NCBI GenBank assembly: GCA_050301235.1
Contig: JBNKZD010000307.1
Location: forward strand, 1-21,491
Length of the DNA: 21,491 nucleotides
From: JAFGIN01 sp050301235
Lineage (GTDB): Bacteria > Fibrobacterota > Chitinivibrionia > Chitinivibrionales > Chitinispirillaceae
Direction of reading: 5' to 3'
Shown: positions 7,405 through 15,361 of the stretch, piece by piece
Position numbering within the stretch: position 1 is the first letter of the stretch
Layout of the letters: every line of letters begins with the position of its first letter
Notes under the pieces: model-generated
Told to the model about the DNA's origin: nothing
What the model saw: the letters and a program-made list of their open reading frames with translations, nothing else
Database searches by the model: none
Program-made: the position numbers and the translations under genes

Positions 7405-7458
7405 ATGAGTTTCAGAGTAATTGTTGTTATAGAAGTTTTAGCATTACAAAGAATTTAA
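7405..7458 (+). CDS. Tiny ORF, 17 codons, with good ribosome site
   Basis: ATG at 7405 is preceded by AAGGTAGG at five bases, better than many genes here. The product is MSFRVIVVIEVLALQRI, a short hydrophobic peptide. It sits 60 bases after the small-RNA terminator and overlaps the start of the peptidase-like remnant in another frame. It may be the surviving start of that decayed gene rather than a functional small protein. Confidence 0.2.
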   Translation: MSFRVIVVIEVLALQRI

Positions 7459-7695
7459 GGGTGATTCGAAGCCGATTATTGATGATAGCATCCCAGTTAT
7501 TTTGTTGATAGGTCCTCAAACAGTATCGGTGCAGAAATTATTGCTGCTTCATTACAGTATAAGATTTTTATTTGGAGTCAAGGTTTTACAGTAACGAAAA
7601 ACGCATACTCTCTAAGCTCCAAACAACTTCCGTTTGAAAATAAAAAAAAATTGCTCCCAGGAGACACAAGTCTGCTCAGATATAATCTGAAGTAA
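7442..7695 (+). pseudogene. Frameshifted remnant of an S41-type (C-terminal processing) peptidase
   Basis: One frame (7442 to about 7503) reads YKEFKGDSKPIIDDSIPVIL. The next frame continues from about 7501 as FVDRSSNSIGAEIIAASLQY, then IFIWSQGFTVTKNAYSL, and ends at TAA (7693-7695). Joined across the frame change, the text resembles the S41 catalytic-serine region (P-V-x-V-L-V-D-x-x-S-x-S-x-x-E-I-x-A-x-A-L-Q). No intact start or N-terminal part exists, and the first frame is closed upstream by a TAG at 7439-7441. The family assignment is by eye and tentative. The rest of 7144-7791 contains the small-RNA candidate but no intact gene. Confidence 0.4.
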
Positions 7696-7791
7696 AATTT
7701 TCTTTCAGTTAGATAATGCAAAAGGGGACAAACAAATACTGTGAGGGTAATCACTTCCTGGATGATCTTTAAATGGAGAGCAGAACCCGAT

Positions 7792-8640
7792 TCATTTAGC
7801 AGTTTTACCCAGCATCAAGCCAGGAATTTCTACCGTACTACTGAATTCCTCAAAATAGCTGCATGCAAGACAATCTTCACAGACAAACTGGAAAGAGATC
7901 CCTTCGATATGCCCATCAACAATCCAGCACGGTGATGTATTCTGTGTGGCTTTTCTGAAGCATTCATCACATTTTGTGGCATTTTTGGGATTGTGGTTAT
8001 TGAAATACTCCCAGCAGGGCGGACGTTTGCGAGCTGCAATTCTTGCTGCCTCTGCTTCTTTTTCCGCCTCTTCTTTCAGGCGTTTCTCTTCTTCCTGCCG
8101 TCTGATCAACTCATCAAAAGCATTGAGTGCTTCAGATATATCAGATTCAAACTGGATCATTTTATCTAAATGGACTGTTTTAAGAAGCGTAAAGGTAAAA
8201 TCGTGGGCACCGGATATGATCATTCTGCCATTAAGCTGCTCAATCTCGGCAAATATTTTAACTATTAAGCCTATTGCACAGGAATAGATGTTTGTTACTT
8301 CAGCAATATCGAGAATAAAGTGCTTTTTGCCACTCTTTTTTACCGTATCCCAGACTTTTTCAAGAACCCTGACTCTATCATTGTTTAAAGAGCCAGTGCA
8401 TTTTATGATTGCGGTTGCTTGAGTGGTGTCGCTGGAGACACTACTGGATTTGTTCATCTGAAGGTAGTAGTCACACTTTTTGCATTTTGCGAGCTGTTGC
8501 TTTTGATCGGGATGATAAACATTTTTGATTATCCAGCATTTGATATCTTCCATTTCGGGAGAGTCTGATTCCAGATTATTCCAGACTGGACAATTCTTTC
8601 GTAGCTCTTCACTGCAACCCGTAACCTTGAAACATTTCAC
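7792..8640 (-). CDS. STAS-domain protein flanked by two Cys/Trp-rich modules
   Basis: Soluble 282-aa protein. Residues 1-60 are Cys-rich, with CPVW, KCWIIKN and KCKKCDYY. Residues about 75-175 form a STAS (anti-sigma-factor antagonist) domain: FILDIAEVTNIYSCAIGLI aligns with the phosphoserine loop, and S120 is in the position of the phosphorylated serine. Residues 178-205 are a highly charged helix (RRQEEEKRLKEEAEKEAEAAR). Residues 208-262 hold PCWEYFN, KCDECF, PCWIVDG and CEDCLACSYF. The repeated C-W plus C-x-x-C pattern at both ends suggests metal or cofactor binding. The start is GTG (8638-8640) with GCGAG upstream; the only nearby ATG is out of frame. Likely a partner-switching regulator with redox or metal input, by inference. 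Confidence 0.75.
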   Translation of the reverse strand: MKCFKVTGCSEELRKNCPVWNNLESDSPEMEDIKCWIIKNVYHPDQKQQLAKCKKCDYYLQMNKSSSVSSDTTQATAIIKCTGSLNNDRVRVLEKVWDTVKKSGKKHFILDIAEVTNIYSCAIGLIVKIFAEIEQLNGRMIISGAHDFTFTLLKTVHLDKMIQFESDISEALNAFDELIRRQEEEKRLKEEAEKEAEAARIAARKRPPCWEYFNNHNPKNATKCDECFRKATQNTSPCWIVDGHIEGISFQFVCEDCLACSYFEEFSSTVEIPGLMLGKTAK

Positions 8641-8826
8641 GATCGATCACTCGCTTTCCACAAATAATCTAATTGTACATGCAGTAACCATTTTTTTCGA
8701 GAGTATTTTCAGGCATGAAACAGATAATTCTGGTTATCCTGTTGTATTTGAAAAAGTTACAACCTGCCTGAATCCATGTCAAACAAAAATTATTTCAAAT
8801 TCACAAAGATATTATTCTGGACGCCT

Positions 8827-8911
8827 GGGGCGATTTGGTGGGGCCCAGACCTTCATTGCAGCGTTCAACATCTGTGTGCCCTCTCACCTTGTGGTCTTTG
8901 GTATCGTAGGA
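8827..8911. repeat. Dispersed intergenic repeat pair, copy A
   Basis: GGGGCGATTTGGTG (8827-8840) is identical to 15164-15177. TGTGGTCTTTGGTATCGTAGG (8890-8910) resembles TGGTGGCTTTTGGTGTCGTCGG (15258-15279). Order and orientation are the same. It lies in the 420-base gap 8641-9060, where I see no convincing gene. A long plus-strand reading frame crosses the gap but starts antisense to the STAS gene and has no recognisable features. Confidence 0.45.
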
Positions 8912-9025
8912 AATGGTGAAACCACTTTTTTTCTGATATCTCCGTCACTTTCCTCCTCCATTGACACATTTTTCATTATCTTTTAAGGGATAAAGTCAGT
9001 ATAAGCTCTCAAATTGTTTGAAATT

Positions 9026-9052
9026 TTGATAAAAACCCAACAAACTTATATT
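9026..9052 (+). promoter_or_regulatory. Possible promoter giving a leaderless mRNA for the RmlD-like gene
   Basis: TTGATA (9026-9031), a short 15-base spacer, then TATATT (9047-9052). The expected transcription start (about 9059) would fall almost on the ATG at 9061. The only Shine-Dalgarno-like bases, GAGG, end one base before the ATG and are too close to work. Confidence 0.35.
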
Positions 9053-9060
9053 TTTGAGGT

Positions 9061-9942
9061 ATGAAAAAAGTACTCATAACAGGATCTTCAGGATTTTTAG
9101 GATGGAATTGTTGCCGCGTTGCAGCTTCTATGTATGATGTCACTGGTGTGTATAATTCCCACGAATGTCAGGTGCCGGGAGTATGTTATTTGAAATGTGA
9201 TATAACTGACATCGATGAGCTTAATCGGCTGTTTGATACTGTTGAACCGGACATAGTGCTTCACACCGCAGCAGTGGCAGCGCCTAACCGTTGTGAGGAG
9301 GACCCTGTTTACTCATACAAGGTTAATGTTGAGGCTTCCGTCCGGTGTGCGGAGTTGTGTTCAAGGCACTCTGTAAAGATGGTGTTTACATCGAGTGATC
9401 AGGTGTTTAGTGGTAATGAGGCTCCATACAGTGAATCATCACCTGTAGCACCTTTAAACGCATACGGACGGCAGAAAGCTGAAGCGGAGATTGGTATTGC
9501 TGAAAAATGTCCTGATGCAGCAATCTGCAGGATGCCTTTAATGTTTGGCGATGCTCCATCTGGGGCAACCAGTTTTATTATCCCCTGGATAGAAGCACTT
9601 CGAAAAGGGGCGGAACTCAATCTTTTTACAGATGAAATGCGGACACCTGTTTCTGCAAGAGATGCAGCAAAGGGGTTGTTACTTGCTGCAGAAAAAATGA
9701 CAGGAGTGATTCATCTTGGTGGGAAAGAACGATTGTCACGATATGAAATGGGTCTTAAACTCGCACAGGCAGCTGGTCTCAATACGGAATTCATTAAAGG
9801 GTGTAAACAGAGAGAAATAAAAATGGCAGCAGCCCGGCCACTGGATGTATCGATGGACAGTTCGAAAGCTCATTCGGCAGGATACAATCCAGAGCTGTTC
9901 AGTGATGAACTAAAATTACTCGATGTGGTGAAAAATAGATAA
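9061..9942 (+). CDS. RmlD-like NAD(P)-dependent sugar-nucleotide reductase (extended SDR)
   Basis: A 293-aa cytosolic Rossmann protein related to dTDP-4-dehydrorhamnose reductase. The nucleotide-binding loop is TGSSGFLG (7-14). The acidic/aromatic cofactor segments are followed by VLHTAAVAAPNRCEEDP (the HxAA..PxxCExxP pattern of RmlD), VFTSSDQVFSG with the catalytic Ser/Thr region (111-113), and the YGRQK catalytic Tyr135/Lys139. The C-terminal half contains the substrate-binding RTPVSARDAA and HLGGKERLSRYEMG. Such enzymes reduce 4-keto sugar nucleotides for rhamnose or similar surface sugars, but no other rml gene is nearby, so the substrate is open. The start is fixed because the next upstream in-frame codon but one is a stop. 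The gene is convergent with the giant kinase, nine bases apart. Confidence 0.85.
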   Translation: MKKVLITGSSGFLGWNCCRVAASMYDVTGVYNSHECQVPGVCYLKCDITDIDELNRLFDTVEPDIVLHTAAVAAPNRCEEDPVYSYKVNVEASVRCAELCSRHSVKMVFTSSDQVFSGNEAPYSESSPVAPLNAYGRQKAEAEIGIAEKCPDAAICRMPLMFGDAPSGATSFIIPWIEALRKGAELNLFTDEMRTPVSARDAAKGLLLAAEKMTGVIHLGGKERLSRYEMGLKLAQAAGLNTEFIKGCKQREIKMAAARPLDVSMDSSKAHSAGYNPELFSDELKLLDVVKNR

Positions 9943-9951
9943 CCTGTGTTG

Positions 9952-12900
9952 TCAAGTATCGATTTTGTCTTGATCAAAAGCGACTACCTTATTTCTACCT
10001 GATTTCTTGCCGAGATATAATGCCTGATCAGCTTGATTTATACATCCATCGATTCCCGTGTTTTCAGAAAATGAACTCACTCCGAAGGTCATTGTTATTG
10101 ATAACGTAGTGTCTTTTATGCGTATCGCGGTTTTTTCAATTTTTGACCTCAGTTTCTCCGCTATTATTCGGGCTCCTTCCATGGGTGTGTCCGGAAGGAC
10201 AACGAGGAATTCTTCGCCACCCCATCGGGAGATAAAATCTTGTTGCCGGAGGGTGTTTTTGAATAATGACGCGATGGAAAGGAGTACCAAATCGCCAGAA
10301 TCGTGACCATAGGTATCATTAATGTTTTTGAAAAGATCAACATCGCAAATAATAATACAGAAAGGTTTTGCATTTCTTTTTTTTATTGCGATCTGATATT
10401 CTATGCAACTAATAATATGTCTGCGATTTGAAAGCTTTGTCAGTGGATCGGTCATTGCAAGCTGTTCAATTCTGGCAAGTGCATCGGTCAATTCTGTTGT
10501 CCGTTCCTCAACTTTTTTTTCAAGTGTTCTGTTATACTCCTGCATTTGTTTGTAAAGAGACGCGTTTTCAAGCGAAATGCTGATTTGTGATGATAATAAC
10601 GTGAGGGTTTCCAGTTTGTTACATGTAAATAATGCCGGCATTAGGCTGTTTTCAAGATAATATATTCCAATGGTCGCATTCTTACTTATAAGGGGACTGC
10701 AGAATATCGATTTGGGAGAATACTTTTTTAAATATTCATCTGATATGAACCGGTCTTTGCTGTTTTCATCATTTATTACTATAATCTCACGGGTTCTCCA
10801 GACGTAATTGATAATAGATAGTGGAAGGTTTCCATAATCATTTATTGAAATTCCATTCAGCAGTCTGACTTCGTTACTGTCAGCCAAAGCTTCCGCTTCA
10901 ATTGTGAGTGAACCGTTTTTGTTTAATAATAAGACTCCTTTTTGTGCCCCAGCATTTTCAATCAGTATATTCATAAGATTTATCAGAAGGTCATCGAATA
11001 ATATCTGCTCGGAAATTGCATGGGATGCTTTTAAAAATGAATGTACATCAAAGGTCTCGGTTTTAATTTCCGGTATTGATGATTTAGTATTGGAAGTATC
11101 AAATTTATACTGGGGTGAATACATGGAGAATTGTTGAGTATACTCTTCTTTCAATTTTTTACATTTAATATTCACCCCCCATCGGTTGAATGCGTTGTAG
11201 GCATCGTTCATGAATATACTGCCAAATCGCGTTTGTCCCAGACCAAAATAAAATCGGGCTGCCAATTCACTTGCTATGGCTTCATCATTTACAAATAAAT
11301 GCTTTTTTGCGTAATATATTGCTTTATCATATAGAACGGGTGCTTTTGCATTTTTGCCAGTTATTCGTGCAAGTTCAGCTTCAATACAATAAACCTTATG
11401 TAAATTATTTTCCGGGCAGTGGAATGCCCAGCGTCGTAACCGTTTCAGATTTTTACGTAATCTATTTAGGTGAATATGTCGCTGAGATGGAATTTTTGTG
11501 CATAATCTTGCCCTGACCAGTGAATCAAAAAAATAAAAGACAGGAAAATTGTAAGATGATTTGACGCCACTTTTGTATTTATCAAAAATTGCAGCACTTC
11601 GAAGTGCTTCTGGCATATCATCTGTGAAATATGCAAGAATAATTTTGCATACCGAACTAGATGACAAAACTGAATAATCAGTTTTGGTTATGAAAAAAGG
11701 AAACTTTTCATCCTCATCAAACCATTCCCCCTTCAATTTGTTGCCATAGTCACTTTTACCAAGAAGTGTTTTGATCGTTTGCAAGTAAACAGACATGACA
11801 TTTAAACCATAATTTTGTTTGTATTGGCTAAGCGCAGACTGGTATTCATCGGCTTCTTTCTCTAACATTTCGAGATTTCTACCGCAAAAAAGAGATGAAT
11901 ATGTATAAGAAAATGCAGAATATGACATATAATCAACATCGCCATTATCGAGAGATGCCTGATAGGCATCCAACAGGTTGTTTAAGCATAAGTGAAGGGA
12001 TTCTTTCCAATGGCGGATGAATGCTCCCCAGTAAAAAAGCAATCTGGCCTTGTATTCTGATCCACCCAGTTTATCTAAAAGCGCAAGAGCGATCTTTCCG
12101 AATTTGTAACTCTCGCTGTATTTACCGAATACAGATAAAACTATAGCATATCCGCCATATGCAGTAGTACTAGCATCTGAATTGCCGTATCGATAAGAAT
12201 ATTCTATTCGCTTGAATGTAAGGAGTGCCTGGAGTTCGGGCGTAACAAAATAAGCTGCAGTAGCCATTCTTAGGAAAATGTTCAGTATCGATAAAATAAC
12301 CGGATCTGTGCATCGCTTGAGGTCCAGGATGTTATTTTGTCGTTTTTCAGTTAAAAACAATTTAATTTTAACATATCCAATTAACACCTGAATTTTTCCG
12401 GGTTTCCGGGGAAAATAGATTCCGAAACGATTGAGTATGTCTAATGAAGTATCGATTGCTTTATTCGGATCATTCCTCGATGTATATGCCTGGATTTTCA
12501 TTTCAAATATTTTAAGTAAGTCACTCTTCCGGGTTGCATGGGAAGTTACTATTTCTGAATATTGTTCCATTTTGTCATCAAGTGTGCAAATGTTTGCAGC
12601 TATAGCCGCTTCCGAATACAATTCAAGGCATAATGTGTAGTGATTCTCCCAGGAATCGCTGCATAATAACCCGATACCGGTTTCAAAATAGGTGAGTGCT
12701 ACCTGGAATGCAGATGAAAGCGCGGCACGTTTCCCCGCAGTGAGGTTTAACTTTGCGTACTCAATGCGCTGAACAGGATCGGAAATAAGAACCGAACCCT
12801 TATTAAGGTGCAGAAGAATATCAAAGATACGCTCATTTCTTTCCTGCTCATTCAGATCTTTGAGTAACATATTTCCAATTGAAGCATGGATCGCATGTCT

Positions 12901-15003
12901 GTCTTCATCCTTGATCTCATTGTAGGCAGCCTGAAGTACTCCGTCGTGGACAAATCCGTAAACTGGCATGTTTTCATTGTCAACACCCATATTGATGATT
13001 GCGCTATCACAAATGCCTCTACGTGGTTGGATAAAGCCACCTTGAATCGCATTCCACAAGTAAATTGCTGTTTCGGAAATGTCCTTTTTTGCGATCATGG
13101 ATAGCGTTTTCAGATCGAACTCAATGCCTATACATGATGCAAGTTGAAGTAAACGCTGGAGTTCACTATCCAGTTTTCTAAGTTTGCTGACAAGAAAATC
13201 AACAACATTCTCTGTTATGGGTAATGTGTTTAATTTCTGAAAATCCACATTCCAGTTATCTTCCTGATCATCAAAATAGACGATAAAGTTTTCGTAAAGG
13301 GATTTAATGAATTGATTTAAAAAAAAAGGACTCCCATTGGTTTTTTCGTAACAATAATCAGAAATTTTTGAAGAGATCTCACTTTCCTGACCAAGGATAT
13401 CTTTCAGTAAAGAGGATACAGATCCTCTGTTCAGCGGACTGAGTTCCAGCCGGGTCACAAACAGTGGATCGTTATCTGAAAAGGAATTTATCAATTGCAA
13501 AAAAGGGTGGGTTGGAAAAAGTTCATTGTCCCGGTATGCGCAGATCAACATGAAATTTTTAATATCTCTGGATCTGAGAATAAAGTTAATTAAATTAATA
13601 GTATTGAAATCCGACCACTGCATATCATCGACAAACATCACAAGTGGAATGCCAGTGTCGGTTATAGCTTTAATGAAAGCCTTTATGGCGTTAACAAATC
13701 GATTCTGAGCTTCTGAGGGTGGGAGCTGAGTCATTTTTTCTTGTTTGCCAATTATAAATTCCAATTCTGGTATGGCAGCAGTTACCACACATCCGGAATT
13801 ACCAAGACTTTTCTGAAACTCCATTTTCCAGTTAAGTACTGTTTTTTCACTTTCTGAAATGATTTGTTCTATCAAGCTCTTAAGTGCTGTTATAATCGGA
13901 TAATACGGGATATCTTTTCTAAATTGATCAAATTTTCCCGTTACAAAGAAACCTGATTGTGCAGAAATGGGCTTTTGAATTTCTCTGATAAGTGAACTTT
14001 TCCCAATACCGGAATTTCCTCCAACAAGAAGTAACCCTTTTTCACCTCGCAAGACCCTGTCAAACGACTTCATCAGTAATTCAATTTCCTGCTCTCTTCC
14101 ATATAAACGTGCAGGAATACGGAATTTTCTGTGACGATCATTGTATCCGATTTCATAGGGCTCCTGCCAACCCCCATTGACCTGCCGTTGACGGCATTCT
14201 GCAACATCTCTTAACAGTGCTTCACATGATTGATATCGGTTTTCGGGGTCTTTTTCAAGTAATTTACCTACTATTTGTGAAATAATATCTGGTATATCCC
14301 TGTTAAGTGTATTGAGCGGCAATGGCTTTTTTGCTATATGTGAATGGATGTATTCGATATCTTCACTCGATCTGAAGGGTGTATATCCAGATAGTAGCTG
14401 ATAAAAGGTTACTCCAAGAGAGTAGAAATCAGTCCTATAATCTACAGTCATATTCATTCGGCCTGTTTGCTCCGGAGAGACATAGGGAAGAGTTCCTTCC
14501 AAAAATCTGGTGCCTGTCTGTTTATCACTTTCAGAATACAACAGGCGGGATATATCAAAATCTATTATGCGGATTTCTTTGTCTTTTTCACGCCAGAGAA
14601 TATTTGCAGGGTTAATATCCTTGTGAATTACTCCGGCCTTATGGATATTCTGTAAAACGGGTATAATCCTCTCAGCAATATCTAAAAACAGATCAACACC
14701 CGGAGTTTTATAAGTTAATAGAGATTGCAGTGATACTGAGTTAAATGGTTCCAATACCAGTACAGGGACAGAGGTATCTTCCAGCAGCCCAAAAGCTTTA
14801 ATCACACCATCTACATCTCTAAGTAATCGTAATATTTCAAATTCACGATAGATTCGATTAATTAATGATTTGTCGGGAAATTCAGTAATATGTGTTTTTA
14901 GTATTACCGGAGTATTATCTGATTCGCGGGTAGCAGTATAAACCACCGTTGAGCCGGATGCATACAGGGTTTTTGTAATTAAAAATCCATGAATTAGAAA
15001 CAT
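9952..15003 (-). CDS. Giant Ser/Thr kinase - AAA ATPase - helical repeat - GAF - GGDEF signalling protein
   Basis: A 1683-aa cytosolic sensor. Residues 1-270 are a protein kinase: Gly-loop ASGST (15-19), K36, catalytic HKDINPAN (127-134, D129), DFD (148-150) and SPE (176-178). Residues about 300-650 are an AAA ATPase: GREQEIE, Walker A GGNSGIGKSS (328-337) and Walker B VMFVDD (455-460). Residues about 650-1320 are helical, TPR-like. A GAF domain follows (about 1327-1481), a coiled coil (1482-1517), then a diguanylate cyclase with GGEEF at 1595-1599 and an RxxD inhibitory site at 1586-1589. Kinase-ATPase-GAF fusions usually end in a histidine kinase; here a cyclase replaces it, so the likely output is cyclic di-GMP. 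The ATG at 15001-15003 has only a weak AAAGA site. Confidence 0.9.
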   Translation of the reverse strand: MFLIHGFLITKTLYASGSTVVYTATRESDNTPVILKTHITEFPDKSLINRIYREFEILRLLRDVDGVIKAFGLLEDTSVPVLVLEPFNSVSLQSLLTYKTPGVDLFLDIAERIIPVLQNIHKAGVIHKDINPANILWREKDKEIRIIDFDISRLLYSESDKQTGTRFLEGTLPYVSPEQTGRMNMTVDYRTDFYSLGVTFYQLLSGYTPFRSSEDIEYIHSHIAKKPLPLNTLNRDIPDIISQIVGKLLEKDPENRYQSCEALLRDVAECRQRQVNGGWQEPYEIGYNDRHRKFRIPARLYGREQEIELLMKSFDRVLRGEKGLLLVGGNSGIGKSSLIREIQKPISAQSGFFVTGKFDQFRKDIPYYPIITALKSLIEQIISESEKTVLNWKMEFQKSLGNSGCVVTAAIPELEFIIGKQEKMTQLPPSEAQNRFVNAIKAFIKAITDTGIPLVMFVDDMQWSDFNTINLINFILRSRDIKNFMLICAYRDNELFPTHPFLQLINSFSDNDPLFVTRLELSPLNRGSVSSLLKDILGQESEISSKISDYCYEKTNGSPFFLNQFIKSLYENFIVYFDDQEDNWNVDFQKLNTLPITENVVDFLVSKLRKLDSELQRLLQLASCIGIEFDLKTLSMIAKKDISETAIYLWNAIQGGFIQPRRGICDSAIINMGVDNENMPVYGFVHDGVLQAAYNEIKDEDRHAIHASIGNMLLKDLNEQERNERIFDILLHLNKGSVLISDPVQRIEYAKLNLTAGKRAALSSAFQVALTYFETGIGLLCSDSWENHYTLCLELYSEAAIAANICTLDDKMEQYSEIVTSHATRKSDLLKIFEMKIQAYTSRNDPNKAIDTSLDILNRFGIYFPRKPGKIQVLIGYVKIKLFLTEKRQNNILDLKRCTDPVILSILNIFLRMATAAYFVTPELQALLTFKRIEYSYRYGNSDASTTAYGGYAIVLSVFGKYSESYKFGKIALALLDKLGGSEYKARLLFYWGAFIRHWKESLHLCLNNLLDAYQASLDNGDVDYMSYSAFSYTYSSLFCGRNLEMLEKEADEYQSALSQYKQNYGLNVMSVYLQTIKTLLGKSDYGNKLKGEWFDEDEKFPFFITKTDYSVLSSSSVCKIILAYFTDDMPEALRSAAIFDKYKSGVKSSYNFPVFYFFDSLVRARLCTKIPSQRHIHLNRLRKNLKRLRRWAFHCPENNLHKVYCIEAELARITGKNAKAPVLYDKAIYYAKKHLFVNDEAIASELAARFYFGLGQTRFGSIFMNDAYNAFNRWGVNIKCKKLKEEYTQQFSMYSPQYKFDTSNTKSSIPEIKTETFDVHSFLKASHAISEQILFDDLLINLMNILIENAGAQKGVLLLNKNGSLTIEAEALADSNEVRLLNGISINDYGNLPLSIINYVWRTREIIVINDENSKDRFISDEYLKKYSPKSIFCSPLISKNATIGIYYLENSLMPALFTCNKLETLTLLSSQISISLENASLYKQMQEYNRTLEKKVEERTTELTDALARIEQLAMTDPLTKLSNRRHIISCIEYQIAIKKRNAKPFCIIICDVDLFKNINDTYGHDSGDLVLLSIASLFKNTLRQQDFISRWGGEEFLVVLPDTPMEGARIIAEKLRSKIEKTAIRIKDTTLSITMTFGVSSFSENTGIDGCINQADQALYLGKKSGRNKVVAFDQDKIDT

Positions 15004-15111
15004 TAGAAATCTTTCATTGTGCTTTATATATAATTGTAGCTTCAGAGTTGAAATTTGAACAGGTAAAATCGAAACGGAATTTAAGTTAAAGGCTTTTAAC
15101 CACGTCTAATA

Positions 15112-15132
15112 GTGTTGGTGTAGTACTAACAC
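15112..15132. repeat. Short near-palindrome
   Basis: GTGTTGGT and ACTAACAC pair over eight positions (one G-T) around a short loop, about 110 bases upstream of the kinase ATG. It could be an operator or part of its leader; nothing in the sequence decides this. Confidence 0.25.
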
Positions 15133-15163
15133 AGGCAATTGATAACTTTTTTTATGGACTTCG

Positions 15164-15279
15164 GGGGCGATTTGGTGAGATTTGGTGAGATTTGGTGGCG
15201 TTCGGACTATTTGTTTGTATTAGTCAACCCATCGCGTAACGCGATGAGTCCTCATCTGGTGGCTTTTGGTGTCGTCGGA
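15164..15279. repeat. Dispersed intergenic repeat pair, copy B, with a triple GATTTGGTG repeat
   Basis: Starts with the 14-base match to 8827-8840. The decamer GATTTGGTGA/G is tandemly present three times (15169-15198). It includes a perfect hairpin CATCGCG-TAA-CGCGATG (15230-15246) and ends with a relaxed match to 8890-8910. The extra length compared with copy A comes partly from the tandem units. The 15004-15361 gap holds no gene that I can support. Confidence 0.5.
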
Positions 15280-15361
15280 GAGGGATTGTCGCGCAGACTT
15301 TCTATATAGTAGTGTTTTGGATCGAATATCTCCATTGATTTTTCTTGTTGTAAAACAAAAG

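Noticed and set aside
8525..8986. 153-codon plus-strand frame crossing from the STAS gene into the gap
   Set aside because: Its first third is antisense to a well-supported gene and the rest runs through a dispersed repeat; no domain and no ribosome site.
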